This document shows, piece by piece, positions 34,625 to 44,407 of a stretch of 60,663 bases of DNA. Each line of letters opens with the position of its first letter. The stretch's first letter is position 1. The notes under the pieces were generated by a model that was not told where the DNA came from, did no database searches, and worked only from the letters and a program-made list of their open reading frames with translations. The stretch covers positions 1 through 60,663 of the forward strand of contig NZ_JACUUB010000009.1 of assembly GCF_014859525.1 (NCBI RefSeq), given 5' to 3'. Source of the stretch: Marinobacter sp. GTDB taxonomy: Bacteria > Pseudomonadota > Gammaproteobacteria > Pseudomonadales > Oleiphilaceae. The position numbers were made by a program, and so were the translations under genes.

Positions 34625-36374
34625 CAGCGATCCTCTGCGTTTCGTTATGACCGGGTTGAGCTCTGTCATTACCATCGACAGCTTCCCAATCATAAACAAT
34701 TTCAACGTGATTGCCGCAGCCGTGCACCCGGAGTTGCCGGGCCATTCGCCTCAGCATCGCCAGACCCCGGCCCGCGTATTTAGGCCCTGATGGCAACCCC
34801 GTGTCAGACACTTTCTCAAAATAACGTTCGAAATCAAAGCCCGGACCGCTGTCTTCGCAGACCACCTGTAGCCGGCCACCGGTCTCGGTGGGCTGGTGGC
34901 CCAGAGAAAAGCGGATGTAGTGTCCACGAGTTTGCGAAAGCCGCCGTTTTCGCTCCTGATAATAGTGACCAAAGCCGTCGGGCGACGCCTTCCACTCTGA
35001 CGGCAACTGCAGCACCCCATGCTCCAATGCATTATTGTAAAGTTCGGACAACAACGTGTAGACCTCTCCGCTCTTTCTGCGCAGGCCCGGCACTTCCATG
35101 CAAATGTGCAACAACAATGGCAGCGGATTAAAATCCGCCAGTGTCTGCTCCCTCACTTCGTAGACACAGTGCCAGTCTACCGGCCCCGCCAGAGCAGATT
35201 CTGTCAGGCGGTCATTCTGAGCCTGGTGCTGTTCCTGATGAATGATTGTCAGAACGCACAGCGTGATGTCGTCTGTCGCTTCCGGCTTATCGGTAAACTG
35301 TCGAATGCGGGTCATCAACGCGTGAAAGGGCGCTTCGCCCGGCTGAAGTTGCTCCAGCACCTTTCGAACGCCCGCTTCACCAAACTGCTGGCCCTGCCTG
35401 TTGCTGGACTCGGGAAAACCATCGGTCATGATGATCACCTGATCACCCGGGGCCGCCGGCAGCACGGTCATAGAAGCACTGAACTGTTCAGTATTTTGCA
35501 CGCCCAGCGGCAAATGCCTGGACGGAATGGCAACGCGTTCACCATTAGCTCTTACCAGCCAACCATCAGGCAAGCCGCCGTTCCAGGCGCGCAGCTGACC
35601 AATTTTGAAGTCTGCCTCTACCATCGCTCCACAACAGAACATACCGACCGGGAGAATCCTGCACAGTTTGCGGTTGATCTCCCGCAGGATGTCGGCTGCG
35701 CCGAATCCTTTTGTGGCCATACCGTAGAAAATTTCAGCCACTGGCATGGCTCCAATAGCAGCCGGCAAACCATGCCCGATGAAATCCCCGAGAAAAATCA
35801 GGGTGCCGCCACCGGGCCTGTCCGCGGCAAACAGCACGTCGCCATTGAACACCGACATAGGAGATGCGTGGTAGCTGATATTATCCGCATTCAGACAACC
35901 GGTATGAGCAACGTTGTCAAAGACTCGCCGTGCTAATTCTTGCTCCTCCACCAGGCTTTCATTCTGCCGGCGGATCTGGTCACGCTGATCCGAGAGCACC
36001 TGATGCATCGAGCGCATCCGGTTGAAGGCATTGATCTTTGCTTCGAGAATAACGCGGTTGTATGGCTTGACCAGAAAGTCATCGCCTCCCGCCTCCAGGC
36101 AACGGGCCAGCTCACTGGCATCCGAGAGAGAGCTCAGAAAAATCAGCGGAACCAGCCGCTCGCCCGCCAACGCTTTGATTTGCCTGGCGGCCTCCATGCC
36201 ATCCATTCTTGGCATCAGCGCATCGAGTAAGACAATATCGGGCTGCAACTGCGCGTATAGCGCTACTGCTTCAATGCCATCCCTGGCCTCGAAGACATCA
36301 TGCCCCAACCTTCGGACAAGAGCTGAGAGGATCAGGCGATCACTGTCGCTGTCTTCAGCGATCAGTACTTTCAA
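34617..36374 (-). CDS. hsbR: HsbR-type response regulator with PP2C phosphatase and anti-sigma kinase domains
   Basis: About 585 residues from a TTG at 36374 (reading LKVLIAEDS), chosen because GAGG lies upstream and the start then clears the hsbA stop. ATG-initiated reading from 36440 would overlap hsbA. Receiver domain: D51 (LLDALMPRMDG). A coiled coil leads to a SpoIIE-type PP2C phosphatase (GDFIGHGLPAAIGAM). The C-terminus is an HATPase serine-kinase domain (LYNNALEHGVL, DSGPGFDF, GRGLAMLRRM). It would phosphorylate or dephosphorylate HsbA depending on its own phosphorylation. Confidence 0.9.
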   Translation of the reverse strand: MKVLIAEDSDSDRLILSALVRRLGHDVFEARDGIEAVALYAQLQPDIVLLDALMPRMDGMEAARQIKALAGERLVPLIFLSSLSDASELARCLEAGGDDFLVKPYNRVILEAKINAFNRMRSMHQVLSDQRDQIRRQNESLVEEQELARRVFDNVAHTGCLNADNISYHASPMSVFNGDVLFAADRPGGGTLIFLGDFIGHGLPAAIGAMPVAEIFYGMATKGFGAADILREINRKLCRILPVGMFCCGAMVEADFKIGQLRAWNGGLPDGWLVRANGERVAIPSRHLPLGVQNTEQFSASMTVLPAAPGDQVIIMTDGFPESSNRQGQQFGEAGVRKVLEQLQPGEAPFHALMTRIRQFTDKPEATDDITLCVLTIIHQEQHQAQNDRLTESALAGPVDWHCVYEVREQTLADFNPLPLLLHICMEVPGLRRKSGEVYTLLSELYNNALEHGVLQLPSEWKASPDGFGHYYQERKRRLSQTRGHYIRFSLGHQPTETGGRLQVVCEDSGPGFDFERYFEKVSDTGLPSGPKYAGRGLAMLRRMARQLRVHGCGNHVEIVYDWEAVDGNDRAQPGHNETQRIADD

Positions 36375-36384
36375 GCCGCCGACC

Positions 36385-36690
36385 TCAGCGGATGTTGAAA
36401 AGCTGCTCAAAATTGGATATTGCGAGGATGCGGCGGACATCACTGTTGCAGTTCTCGACGGAAATACGCGCGCTGTCGCCACCGGCGTGATCCCTTAACA
36501 ACAGCAGCATGCCGAGCGCGGAGCTATCGAGGTAGGTCGTATCGGAAAGATCGACCACATAGCGGTTAATGGCAGGATCACTGTGTTCGTAGGCATCGCG
36601 AAAGGCCTGGTGAGTGCTGAAATCGAACCGGCCCTCGACCCGGATGGTCAGGGTTTGACCGTCATCACTCCGGCGCGCTTCTATTGGCAT
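36385..36690 (-). CDS. hsbA: HsbA-type STAS anti-anti-sigma factor
   Basis: STAS-domain protein of 101 residues with the phosphorylatable serine S56 in TYLDSSALGM. In Pseudomonas, HsbA switches partners between FlgM (anti-sigma-28) and the diguanylate cyclase HsbD according to phosphorylation. FlgM is not in this window. It is the first gene of hsbA-hsbR-hptB and lies 134 bases after fliJ. Confidence 0.9.
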   Translation of the reverse strand: MPIEARRSDDGQTLTIRVEGRFDFSTHQAFRDAYEHSDPAINRYVVDLSDTTYLDSSALGMLLLLRDHAGGDSARISVENCNSDVRRILAISNFEQLFNIR

Positions 36691-36781
36691 TCCGTAACCT
36701 CCCTGAGCTGTGCGTCAAACAACATGGCAACGCCCCTTTTCCAGTGTATAGCCTTATCTGATTAAGCATAGCCAAGTTACC

Positions 36782-36812
36782 AAAAAATGCATCTGTTGCA
36801 TCTGATTCAGAT
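36782..36812 (-). terminator. Probable terminator after fliJ
   Basis: On the minus strand an ATGCA/TGCAT stem with a five-base loop is followed at once by a run of six T. A second small perfect stem (ATCTG/CAGAT) precedes it. The stems are short and A/T-rich, so it is plausible but weak. It would separate the fliE-fliJ operon from hsbA. Confidence 0.5.
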
Positions 36813-36824
36813 CATCGCAAACCG

Positions 36825-37268
36825 TTACCGATGCTTTCGGGCAAAAGCGCGGCCCGCCGCCTCATCCGCCAGCTTTTGCTCAGTCAGATCTCGCTCTCGC
36901 TGCTCTTGCTGCCGACAGGTCTCGATATACTTTTCCATGCCCCGGCGGCGCTCCCAGGCCTGCAGCCACTCCTGGCGGCGGGCCTCGAACACCTGCTCGG
37001 CCTGCTCTAACTGGCGAGTCTGCTGAACAATCACCTGGTCCAGCTGGGCAATAAAGGCAGCCCAGGCCTGCAGCCGGGTGACCGGCACCACACCTTGCTG
37101 GCTGGCCCGAATCTGGTCGCGGTATTCCTGCTGGTAGCGCTCAAGGTTGGCCACCTGCTCACGATGGGCTTCGACCTGCGTTCGGGCCTCGCCCAAGCGC
37201 TCCATGGCCGCTTGTTCTTTACGCTGTTCCAGGTTCAGCACAGTCTGCAGCCGTGTCGAGCGCAACAT
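36825..37268 (-). CDS. fliJ: FliJ, export chaperone escort
   Basis: Protein of 147 residues forming an antiparallel coiled coil, rich in Gln, Glu and Arg. FliJ fits into the FliI hexamer as a stalk and promotes coupling with FlhA. The start overlaps the fliI stop as TGATG. Confidence 0.95.
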   Translation of the reverse strand: MLRSTRLQTVLNLEQRKEQAAMERLGEARTQVEAHREQVANLERYQQEYRDQIRASQQGVVPVTRLQAWAAFIAQLDQVIVQQTRQLEQAEQVFEARRQEWLQAWERRRGMEKYIETCRQQEQRERDLTEQKLADEAAGRAFARKHR

Positions 37269-38668
37269 CAGCCATCACCCCGCTCGGCGGCAGCGCCTGG
37301 CACCGCCGACTTCAAGCGGTCCGGGGAGCGACGTTCGGGCACCACCTCCAGCAACTGCGCGATGCTTTCGGTCAACGGCGAACTGGCGTTGAGGTCCTGT
37401 TGCAAGAATTGCCGCATGTTGCCGATGTGCTGAATGGCAAAATCGGTTTCCGGGTCCGAGCCTTTGACATAAGCGCCCACGCTGATCAGGTCCCGGGCTT
37501 GCTGGTAACGGGAATAGACTTGTTTGAAGCGCTGCGCGCGGGAAAAATGTTCGGGCGCGGTGACCTGCGGCATAACTCGGCTGATCGATGCCTCCACGTC
37601 AATGGCTGGGTAGTGCCCTTCTTCCGCCAAACGTCGCGAAAGCACGATATGGCCATCCAGAATGGCCCGAGCGGCGTCGGCGATCGGGTCCTGCTGATCG
37701 TCACCTTCGGTCAGGACGGTATAAAACGCGGTGATGGAGCCGCCGCCAGGGCGACCATTGCCGGTGCGCTCAACAAGCTGGGGCAGTTTGGCAAATACCG
37801 ACGGCGGGTAACCCTTGGTTGCGGGCGGCTCACCCACGGCCAGGGCAATCTCCCGCTGGGCCTGGGCATAACGGGTAAGCGAGTCCATCAACAGCAGTAC
37901 GCGCTTGCCCTGATCCCGGTAATATTCGGCGATGCGGGTGGTCAACATGGCCGCGCGCAGGCGCATCAACGGCGAATCGTCGGCCGGAGACGCCACCACC
38001 ACCGACCTGGCCAGGCCTTCTTCGCCCAGGATGTCCTCGATGAATTCCTTGACCTCCCGGCCCCGCTCACCAATCAGCCCGACCACGGTGATGTCGGCAT
38101 CGGTAAACCGGGTCATCATGCCCAGCAACATGCTTTTGCCGACACCACTGCCGGCAAACAGGCCCAGACGCTGGCCCTGACCAACCGTCAGCAGCGCATT
38201 GATCGCGCGAATACCGACGTCCATGGACTGCCGAACCGGAGCGCGGTTGAGCGGATTGATAATGTCTCCGGTCAACTGGACCCGGGCCTCGGCCTGCAAC
38301 GGCCCCTTCCCATCGAGTGGATCGCCGGCGCCATTCACTACCCGGCCAAGCATCTGTGGGCCCACCGGTACCCGGCTGGCCGACGACAAGGGCACCACCC
38401 GGGCACCGGGTTTCAGACCCTCAATGGCGGTCAGCGGCATCAGGTAGACTTTGTCTTCTTCAAAACCGACCACTTCCGCTTCCACACTGCCGGCGCCTTC
38501 GCCTTCAATCACGCAACGATCACCCACCACCATGGGGCAGCCAACGCACTCAAGGGTAAGGCCTACCATGCGGGTCAGGCGGCCAGACAATTCCGGCGTT
38601 GGCTCGGCCGCAATGGCACCCTGCAGCTGCCGCAGGCGATCAGCCAGGCGTGACGTCATCGTCCTCAT
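37268..38668 (-). CDS. fliI: FliI, flagellar export ATPase
   Basis: Protein of 466 residues related to F1-ATPase beta. Walker A GSGVGKS is in [15 protein letters not shown] and Walker B is in [15 protein letters not shown]. FliI forms a hexamer beneath the export gate. ATG 38668 or 38659 could be the start; either overlaps the end of fliH (by 29 or 20 bases). The equally long antisense frame here is a shadow. Confidence 0.98.
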   Translation of the reverse strand: MRTMTSRLADRLRQLQGAIAAEPTPELSGRLTRMVGLTLECVGCPMVVGDRCVIEGEGAGSVEAEVVGFEEDKVYLMPLTAIEGLKPGARVVPLSSASRVPVGPQMLGRVVNGAGDPLDGKGPLQAEARVQLTGDIINPLNRAPVRQSMDVGIRAINALLTVGQGQRLGLFAGSGVGKSMLLGMMTRFTDADITVVGLIGERGREVKEFIEDILGEEGLARSVVVASPADDSPLMRLRAAMLTTRIAEYYRDQGKRVLLLMDSLTRYAQAQREIALAVGEPPATKGYPPSVFAKLPQLVERTGNGRPGGGSITAFYTVLTEGDDQQDPIADAARAILDGHIVLSRRLAEEGHYPAIDVEASISRVMPQVTAPEHFSRAQRFKQVYSRYQQARDLISVGAYVKGSDPETDFAIQHIGNMRQFLQQDLNASSPLTESIAQLLEVVPERRSPDRLKSAVPGAAAERGDG

Positions 38669-39560
38669 CCTGTGCGCTTGGTGCTTGGTCAGGGCTGGCC
38701 TCAGGCGCTTCAGAGGCGAGGTGTGCGGTGTTCGGGGCGTTCATGCCGGATTCGCTCAGGACATCACGGTGGAAGTCACTCAGTTCGCCCATCAGGGTGT
38801 CCAGCTCTTCCGTTTCTGCGCTGGGGCTGTCACTCAACTGTTCTTCCAGCATGCCTTGCACCGCACGCTGAAACCGCTTCTCAACGGTGTAGTCCACCAG
38901 GCTTTGCCGGGACTCGACCCGACAGCCGCCCGGCAAGACGGTGTCATCTTCAATAATTGAAGGGCTCACCTCGAGCCTCTCGGCCACTTCGCGGACCGGC
39001 TCCAGATCATCTGGATGAATATGAATGCGCAGGTTGTCGGCGGTCGAGGGTAGCGCGGCCAGCGCTTTGCGCACGACCTGTCGGATCTGGGAGGAGTCCA
39101 TGCTCAGCTCCCGGTAAACCACAGCGCGAGCCAATACGGTTGTGAGGTTAACCAGCACGGTTTCCAGCTCTTCCTCATGGCGTTTTATCGGCAGTACCAG
39201 CTCACCCAGCAAGTGTTCGAGGCGGTCTGTGCGAGACTCAAGTTCCTTGCGAGTTTCTTCCGCCGCCCGCTGACTGCCCTGCTCCCGACCCTCCGCTTCA
39301 CCGGCGCTATAACCTTCTTTGTGGCCCTCAGCACGGCCTTTCTCAAAGCCTTCCTGGTGACCTGCTTGCCGGCCTTCCTGAAAACCATCTTCTCTGGCGG
39401 CCTGTCGGATCTCTTCCAGATCAGCGGCGGTCAGAGGCTTTACCTCTTGCTCATGAATCACCTGATTGCCGCGCTCATCAAGCAGCGGCAATTCCCACCG
39501 TTCCCACGCGGTCAACTGTTCTTTTGGAGTGCGCTTGGCGTTCTGGTCGGAATCTTTCAT
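38640..39560 (-). CDS. fliH: FliH, export ATPase regulator
   Basis: Protein of 306 residues from the ATG at 39560 (a GTG at 39563 is just before it). The middle contains a glycine-repeat coiled coil ([18 protein letters not shown], GxxxG-like), the FliH signature. The C-terminal domain resembles the V/F-type stator subunit. It links FliI to FliN in the C-ring. It overlaps fliG as TGATG. Confidence 0.96.
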   Translation of the reverse strand: MKDSDQNAKRTPKEQLTAWERWELPLLDERGNQVIHEQEVKPLTAADLEEIRQAAREDGFQEGRQAGHQEGFEKGRAEGHKEGYSAGEAEGREQGSQRAAEETRKELESRTDRLEHLLGELVLPIKRHEEELETVLVNLTTVLARAVVYRELSMDSSQIRQVVRKALAALPSTADNLRIHIHPDDLEPVREVAERLEVSPSIIEDDTVLPGGCRVESRQSLVDYTVEKRFQRAVQGMLEEQLSDSPSAETEELDTLMGELSDFHRDVLSESGMNAPNTAHLASEAPEASPDQAPSAQDEDDDVTPG

Positions 39561-40606
39561 CACATCATTTCTTCACCGGCGCCGCCGAGCGAAATCTCGC
39601 CGGCCTCGGCCATGCGCCTTGCCACGCTGATGATGTCCTTCTGGGCTGATTCCACTTCGCTGACCTTAACCGGGCCTTTGGCCTCCAGGTCGTCTTGCAG
39701 AAGCTCTGCTGCCCGCTTCGACATGTTTTTGAAGATTTTGTCCTTAACGGCCTCATCCGAGCCTTTGAGAGCCACAACCAGAACTTCTGAAGACACTTCT
39801 CTGAGCAGCGCCTGAATGCCTCTATCGTCTACCTCTTTGAGGTTATCGAAAACAAACATCAGGTCTTCAATGGTGGAGGCAAGATCCGGGTCCATATCTT
39901 TGATGGAATCCATCAGATTGCCTTCGATGCCTCGATCCATGAAGTTCATGATGTCGGCTGCCCGCTTGATACCGCCAATACGACTGGTCTGGGCGGCGGA
40001 GCCACCGGAGAACTGTTTCTCCAGAATATCGTTGAGTTCTTGCAAGGCCTGGGGCTGGATGCTTTCCAGTGAGGCAACCCGCATCATCACATCAAGCCGG
40101 ACTTTATCATCCAGGGTTGCCAGAATTTCGGCGGCCTGATCCGGATCAAGGTAAGAAATGACAATGGCCTGAATCTGGGGGTGCTCATAGCGGATGATGT
40201 CGCCCACCGCTCTGGGCTCCATCCATTTCAGAGTATCCAGGCCCGTGGTGTTGCCACCCACCAGGATGCGGTCGATCAGGCTTGCGGCCTTGTCATCGCC
40301 CAGGGCCTGGGTCAGCATGGCCCGGATGTAGTCGTCGTTACCAACGCCCAGCCCGGTTTGCCCGCCTACAGCCTCAACAAACTGATTGAGAACGTAGGTG
40401 ACGTCATCTTTACTGACGTCTTGCATCTGGGCCATCGCCACACCAACCCGCTGAACCTCTTTCGGGCCCATGTGCTTGAGTATTTCGGCAGCATCAGCCT
40501 CGCCCAGAGACATCAGCAAAATGGCCGCCTGTTCCACTCTCGGAATTTTGCGCTGCGGTTTTTTGGGGGCGTTACCCCCTTGCGACAGGCCGCTCTCTTC
40601 AGTCAT
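39560..40606 (-). CDS. fliG: FliG, rotor switch protein
   Basis: Protein of 348 residues with N, middle and C domains; the middle domain EHPQ motif is in IRYEHPQIQAIV and the C-terminal torque helix includes LLQDDLEAKGPVKVSEVE with charged residues that meet the stator. It mounts on FliF and contacts FliM. ATG 40606 overlaps the fliF stop by 8 bases. Confidence 0.98.
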   Translation of the reverse strand: MTEESGLSQGGNAPKKPQRKIPRVEQAAILLMSLGEADAAEILKHMGPKEVQRVGVAMAQMQDVSKDDVTYVLNQFVEAVGGQTGLGVGNDDYIRAMLTQALGDDKAASLIDRILVGGNTTGLDTLKWMEPRAVGDIIRYEHPQIQAIVISYLDPDQAAEILATLDDKVRLDVMMRVASLESIQPQALQELNDILEKQFSGGSAAQTSRIGGIKRAADIMNFMDRGIEGNLMDSIKDMDPDLASTIEDLMFVFDNLKEVDDRGIQALLREVSSEVLVVALKGSDEAVKDKIFKNMSKRAAELLQDDLEAKGPVKVSEVESAQKDIISVARRMAEAGEISLGGAGEEMM

Positions 40607-42302
40607 CAACGTTTACCCATTGGCGCATGACCTGTGCAACCCTGGCGGGATCTTCTGCAATCAGGCCTTTGAGTGCATTCACCTGTCTATCATAGCCGTC
40701 TGTGGCCCCAGGCAAAAGGAGATCATCCTGCGCGGACATGGCCTCTCTGAGTGCATCGCCACCTTCAATGCCGTCAAGCCCGCCATAACTGCCACTGTCC
40801 GAATCTTCGCCACGATCTCTGTTGCCGGCACCAGACAGACTCTTCAACGTCGGTCGCAGCAGCCCAAGCACCAGAATCAGAATAACCAGACCAGCCAGCA
40901 CCTGCTTCATCAGATCCCAGAACCAGGGCTGCTCCCAAAAGCCCGGTGTGTCAAACTCCAGGGCTTCTTCCTGGGCAAAGGCGGTGTTCATTACGGTCAC
41001 ACTGTCACCGCGAGCTGCTGAATAGCCGACTGCGTCACGCACCAGCATACTCAGGCGCTGCAACTCTGCTTCTGGCCAGGGCTCAAAGGTGACTGCGCCG
41101 GTTTCCGGATTGACCACTCTCATGTCATCGACTGCCAGCGCGACCGTTACACGCTTGATGCCGCCCATTTCCTGACGGGTGTAACTCACGGTGCGGTCGA
41201 TCTCATAGTTACGGGTAGATTCCCGGCGAACATTGACCGGCGGCGCAGCGGGCGCTCCGTCTCCGTTGCCGGCACCTACCTGCTCAGGAACCACAGCATT
41301 ACCCGGGGGCTGATTGGCAAGCGCACCCGGAATACCGCCGTTGGCACCAGCACCCCGTTGCTCACTCAGCTCACGCTCACTGCGCACAGCCTGCTGATCC
41401 GGGTTGTACAATTCCTCAGCACGTTCCACCGCCGAGAAATCAAGATCGGCGCTGACTTCGGCCCGATACCGGCCGTTACCAACGATCGGTGAAATCATCG
41501 ACGCCACCCGCCGGGTCAGTCGTTCTTCCACTCTCGAGGCATATTCGTACTGGTCCTTCATCCGGTCTACGTCACCGCGAGCTTCATCTCCTGTCAGCAG
41601 ATTGCCGTTCTGATCGACCACGGTGACTTGCTCACGGTTCATCATGGGCACACTGCCAGCCACCAGATTGACAATAGCGCGGATCTGCTCTTGCTCTGGC
41701 CTGCGCCCGGCAAAGACTTCTAGAAAGACGGATGCGGTGGGTTCACGGGCGTCCCGAATAAAGACCGAGCGCTCGGGAATGGCCAGGTGTACCCGGGCAT
41801 TACGCACACCGCGCATGGTGGAGATGGTTCGGGCCAACTCGCCTTCCAGGCCACGGCGATAGCTGATGGTTTCCATAAACTGAGAGGTGCCCAGACCCCG
41901 ATCCTGATCGAGCAGTTCGTAACCGATGGTTCTCCGATCGGTTACGCCCTCAGCGGCGAGCCGCAGGCGGGCATTGTGAACCTGATCAGAAGGCACCAAC
42001 AGTGCACCCGTGCGTTGATCCATCCGGTACTTGATGCCATTGCTGTCAAGAATACTGGTAACGTCTTGCGGGTTGTAGGCCGACAAATCCCCAACCACGG
42101 GTTGGTAATTCGGCTCCTGCGCCCAGAGCACCACGGCAAAACCGAGAGCAACACTCGCCGCCAGACCGACCATAAGCCCGACCTGCCGTAACAGGTTCAG
42201 TCGATTGAACCCCATTAGCAGGGCATTGGTGCTTTCGGGTGCGCCTGTGTCCTGGGTTGCCGGCACGTCAGAGGCAGTGGTTTGTGCTGGTACGCTTGCC
42301 AT
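40599..42302 (-). CDS. fliF: FliF, MS-ring protein
   Basis: Protein of 567 residues with two membrane helices (about 35-55 and 445-465) enclosing the periplasmic ring-building motifs (YQPVVGDLSAYNPQDV, ISYRRGLEGELARTI). The C-terminal cytoplasmic tail (EDPARVAQVMRQWVNVDD) is the FliG-binding region. It forms the MS ring, the base for motor assembly. Confidence 0.98.
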   Translation of the reverse strand: MASVPAQTTASDVPATQDTGAPESTNALLMGFNRLNLLRQVGLMVGLAASVALGFAVVLWAQEPNYQPVVGDLSAYNPQDVTSILDSNGIKYRMDQRTGALLVPSDQVHNARLRLAAEGVTDRRTIGYELLDQDRGLGTSQFMETISYRRGLEGELARTISTMRGVRNARVHLAIPERSVFIRDAREPTASVFLEVFAGRRPEQEQIRAIVNLVAGSVPMMNREQVTVVDQNGNLLTGDEARGDVDRMKDQYEYASRVEERLTRRVASMISPIVGNGRYRAEVSADLDFSAVERAEELYNPDQQAVRSERELSEQRGAGANGGIPGALANQPPGNAVVPEQVGAGNGDGAPAAPPVNVRRESTRNYEIDRTVSYTRQEMGGIKRVTVALAVDDMRVVNPETGAVTFEPWPEAELQRLSMLVRDAVGYSAARGDSVTVMNTAFAQEEALEFDTPGFWEQPWFWDLMKQVLAGLVILILVLGLLRPTLKSLSGAGNRDRGEDSDSGSYGGLDGIEGGDALREAMSAQDDLLLPGATDGYDRQVNALKGLIAEDPARVAQVMRQWVNVDD

Positions 42303-42317
42303 GCGAGTGCTCCGTTA

Positions 42318-42686
42318 TCAGATCGGCATATTCATGATGTCTTCATAAGCCCGCACCACCCGGTTACGTACCTGGGTGAGAGCCTCGAAGGACACGGTAG
42401 ATTTCTGGGCTGCAATCATAACCCTGGTGATATCGACATTCGGATCACCCATGTCGTAGGCGGTTCGCAGGTCGTTGGCCTGCTTTTGAGCGTCATTCAC
42501 ACTGTTGACGGCATTGCCCAACATATCACTGAAGCTGGTGACTTCCCGGGGTTCCTGAACCGTGCGCGGTCCGTCAACCCGGCCACGAACCGATTGATCC
42601 TGTTCGACACGCTGATTCTGCATCATCTGGGAACGCAGGGAACGAATGTCAGACAAAACACTGTTGATGTCGGCACGCTGAACCAT
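42318..42686 (-). CDS. fliE: FliE, MS-ring/rod junction protein
   Basis: Protein of 122 residues from the ATG at 42686 (MVQRADINSVL). The C-terminus (STVSFEALTQVRNRVVRAYEDIMNMPI) is the conserved FliE end. FliE joins the FliP-FliR gate and MS ring to the proximal rod. It is first in fliEFGHIJ behind a sigma-54 promoter. The frame is open upstream but includes the ribosome-site region. Confidence 0.96.
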   Translation of the reverse strand: MVQRADINSVLSDIRSLRSQMMQNQRVEQDQSVRGRVDGPRTVQEPREVTSFSDMLGNAVNSVNDAQKQANDLRTAYDMGDPNVDITRVMIAAQKSTVSFEALTQVRNRVVRAYEDIMNMPI

Positions 42687-42742
42687 ATTTCTCTCCAGGC
42701 TACCCCATGGGGTGTCACTTGATCTGTACTTACAGGAGATAA

Positions 42743-42758
42743 AGCAAACACCAGGCCA
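42743..42758 (-). promoter_or_regulatory. Predicted sigma-54 promoter of fliE operon
   Basis: The minus strand reads TGGCCT, five bases, TTGCT with invariant GG-N10-GC. It lies 56 bases upstream of the fliE ATG and downstream of the fleR terminator, so fliE-J would be a separate FleR- or FleQ-activated unit. Confidence 0.85.
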
Positions 42759-42864
42759 CAACAGTTTTATCTATTTATTTCAATATATTGAAGATTATTA
42801 ATGTCGGCAGGCGCGCTCAGGTGCCAGAGATTTGACGACAACGCAGAGGAGATTGAGGGCAGCT

Positions 42865-42891
42865 AAAAAAAATGACACCCCGAAGGGTGCC
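42865..42891 (-). terminator. Rho-independent terminator after fleR
   Basis: On the minus strand GGCACCC-TTCG-GGGTGTC forms a 7-bp stem with a stable TTCG tetraloop, and a run of eight T follows. It begins 33 bases after the fleR stop. This ends the fleSR operon before the fliE promoter. Confidence 0.9.
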
Positions 42892-42924
42892 AGAAGGAGT
42901 ATGTTGCACGATAACAGACAAGAA

Positions 42925-44382
42925 CTATGCCATGGCCAGTTCAGACTCAAGATCGATACCTGCCTCACGCATCTGAGCCAATTTGTACCGGAGCGTTCTG
43001 GGACTGATACCCAGCTGCTCGGCGGCCCTGTTGCGACGACCACGTTCTTTCCTGAGCGTCTGAATGATGATACGGAACTCTTGTTGACGCAGATCATCAC
43101 CGAGCGACCCTGGCTCACAGAATTCTTCCTCCGGCAACTCAGCCGAAGCCTCCGCTGGCGTGTGTAAGGGCTCAGCAAAATTTGCCTGCGGAGGTGTTAC
43201 CGGCCGGGATTCCACCTGCACAGTGGATCCACCAAGTTCCGAACGGCCGGTGATACCAAGCTCCAGGCAAAGATCCGCGGCATGAATCACGTTACCCTGT
43301 TGCAACACCAGGGCCCGTTGGATGGCGTTATCCAGCTCCCTGACATTGCCCGGCCAACCGTGGCTGATCAGCGCCTTACGAGCGTCATCAGCCAAGGCCA
43401 GTCCGGTCAGTTTCATTTTCCGACAGTGTTTTTTAAGCAAATATTTTGCCAGCGGCAGAATGTCCAGCGGGCGCTCCCGCAACGGCTGCCAGTGCATCGG
43501 GAACACAGTCAGTCGGTAGTACAGATCTTCACGGAACTTGCCTGCACGGACATAATGCCCAAGGTCCCGGTTTGTGGTGGCGATAACCCGGACATCCAGG
43601 GAAATCGTCTTTCGGCCACCCACTCGCTCCACTTCACGCTCCTGGAGCACTCTCAGCAACTTGGACTGTAGACCAAGTTCCATTTCGGAAATCTCGTCCA
43701 GCAGAATGGTGCCACCATTGGCTTGCTCAAATTTACCAGGTGATGACGCAACCGCACCGGTGAACGCGCCCTTTTCATGGCCAAACAAAATCGCCTCCAG
43801 CATGTTCTCCGGAATAGCTGCGCAATTGATCGCCACAAAAGGACGGTCGGCACGCGGTGACTGCTGATGGATATACCGGGCCAGCACTTCTTTACCGGTT
43901 CCGCTCTCTCCGGAAATCATCACGGTTGAATCACTGACGGCGACTTTAGCCGCCAACTGGAACATCCGCTTACTGATGGGGTCTTCCGCGATGGCCTCAT
44001 CACTGGATTTCTGGCGGGAGCCGCCGACCACCTTGGTCACTGCATCCACCAGCACCTGAGGCTCGAACGGCTTCACCAGGTAGTCAATCGCGCCGGATTG
44101 CATGGCAGACACTGCGTGACTGATCTGGCCATAGGCGGTGATCAGCATCATCGGCAGTCCCGGGTAGTGGCGCTGCACCTCGGCCAGCAATTCATGACCA
44201 GACATACCCGGCATATTGACGTCACTGACCACCATGTCCACAGGATTTCGTGCCAGGCTCAGTAACGCTTCTTGCCCGTTGGCGGCCTCATGCACCTGGA
44301 ACTTCGCCAGCTCCAGTGTGGTCACCAGCGCATCCCGCAAGTCCCGGTCGTCTTCAACTATCAGAATCTGGGCCTTAGCCAT
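42925..44382 (-). CDS. fleR: FleR, sigma-54-dependent flagellar response regulator
   Basis: Protein of 485 residues from the ATG at 44382, with GGAGG eight bases upstream. Receiver domain: D54 (VVSDVNMPGMSG). The AAA domain has GESGTGKE Walker A and the sigma-54 contact loop GAFTGA. A Fis-type helix-turn-helix ends the protein (NRAAEQLGISPRTLRYKL). Phosphorylated by FleS, it activates basal body, hook and rod genes in the Pseudomonas scheme. Confidence 0.96.
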   Translation of the reverse strand: MAKAQILIVEDDRDLRDALVTTLELAKFQVHEAANGQEALLSLARNPVDMVVSDVNMPGMSGHELLAEVQRHYPGLPMMLITAYGQISHAVSAMQSGAIDYLVKPFEPQVLVDAVTKVVGGSRQKSSDEAIAEDPISKRMFQLAAKVAVSDSTVMISGESGTGKEVLARYIHQQSPRADRPFVAINCAAIPENMLEAILFGHEKGAFTGAVASSPGKFEQANGGTILLDEISEMELGLQSKLLRVLQEREVERVGGRKTISLDVRVIATTNRDLGHYVRAGKFREDLYYRLTVFPMHWQPLRERPLDILPLAKYLLKKHCRKMKLTGLALADDARKALISHGWPGNVRELDNAIQRALVLQQGNVIHAADLCLELGITGRSELGGSTVQVESRPVTPPQANFAEPLHTPAEASAELPEEEFCEPGSLGDDLRQQEFRIIIQTLRKERGRRNRAAEQLGISPRTLRYKLAQMREAGIDLESELAMA

Positions 44383-44407
44383 GCTATCTGCCTCCAACGT
44401 CTATTCG

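Noticed and set aside
36720..36790. Possible sigma-28 or sigma-70 promoter upstream of hsbA
   Set aside because: A GATAA-containing segment matches the sigma-28 -10 box at six of eight, but the -35 side fits poorly; a sigma-70 reading needs a 19-base spacer. Too weak to annotate.
37253..38653. A 466-codon plus-strand frame exactly opposite fliI
   Set aside because: It mirrors fliI, has His/Gln/Arg-rich composition without motifs, and fliI is unmistakable. It is a composition shadow.
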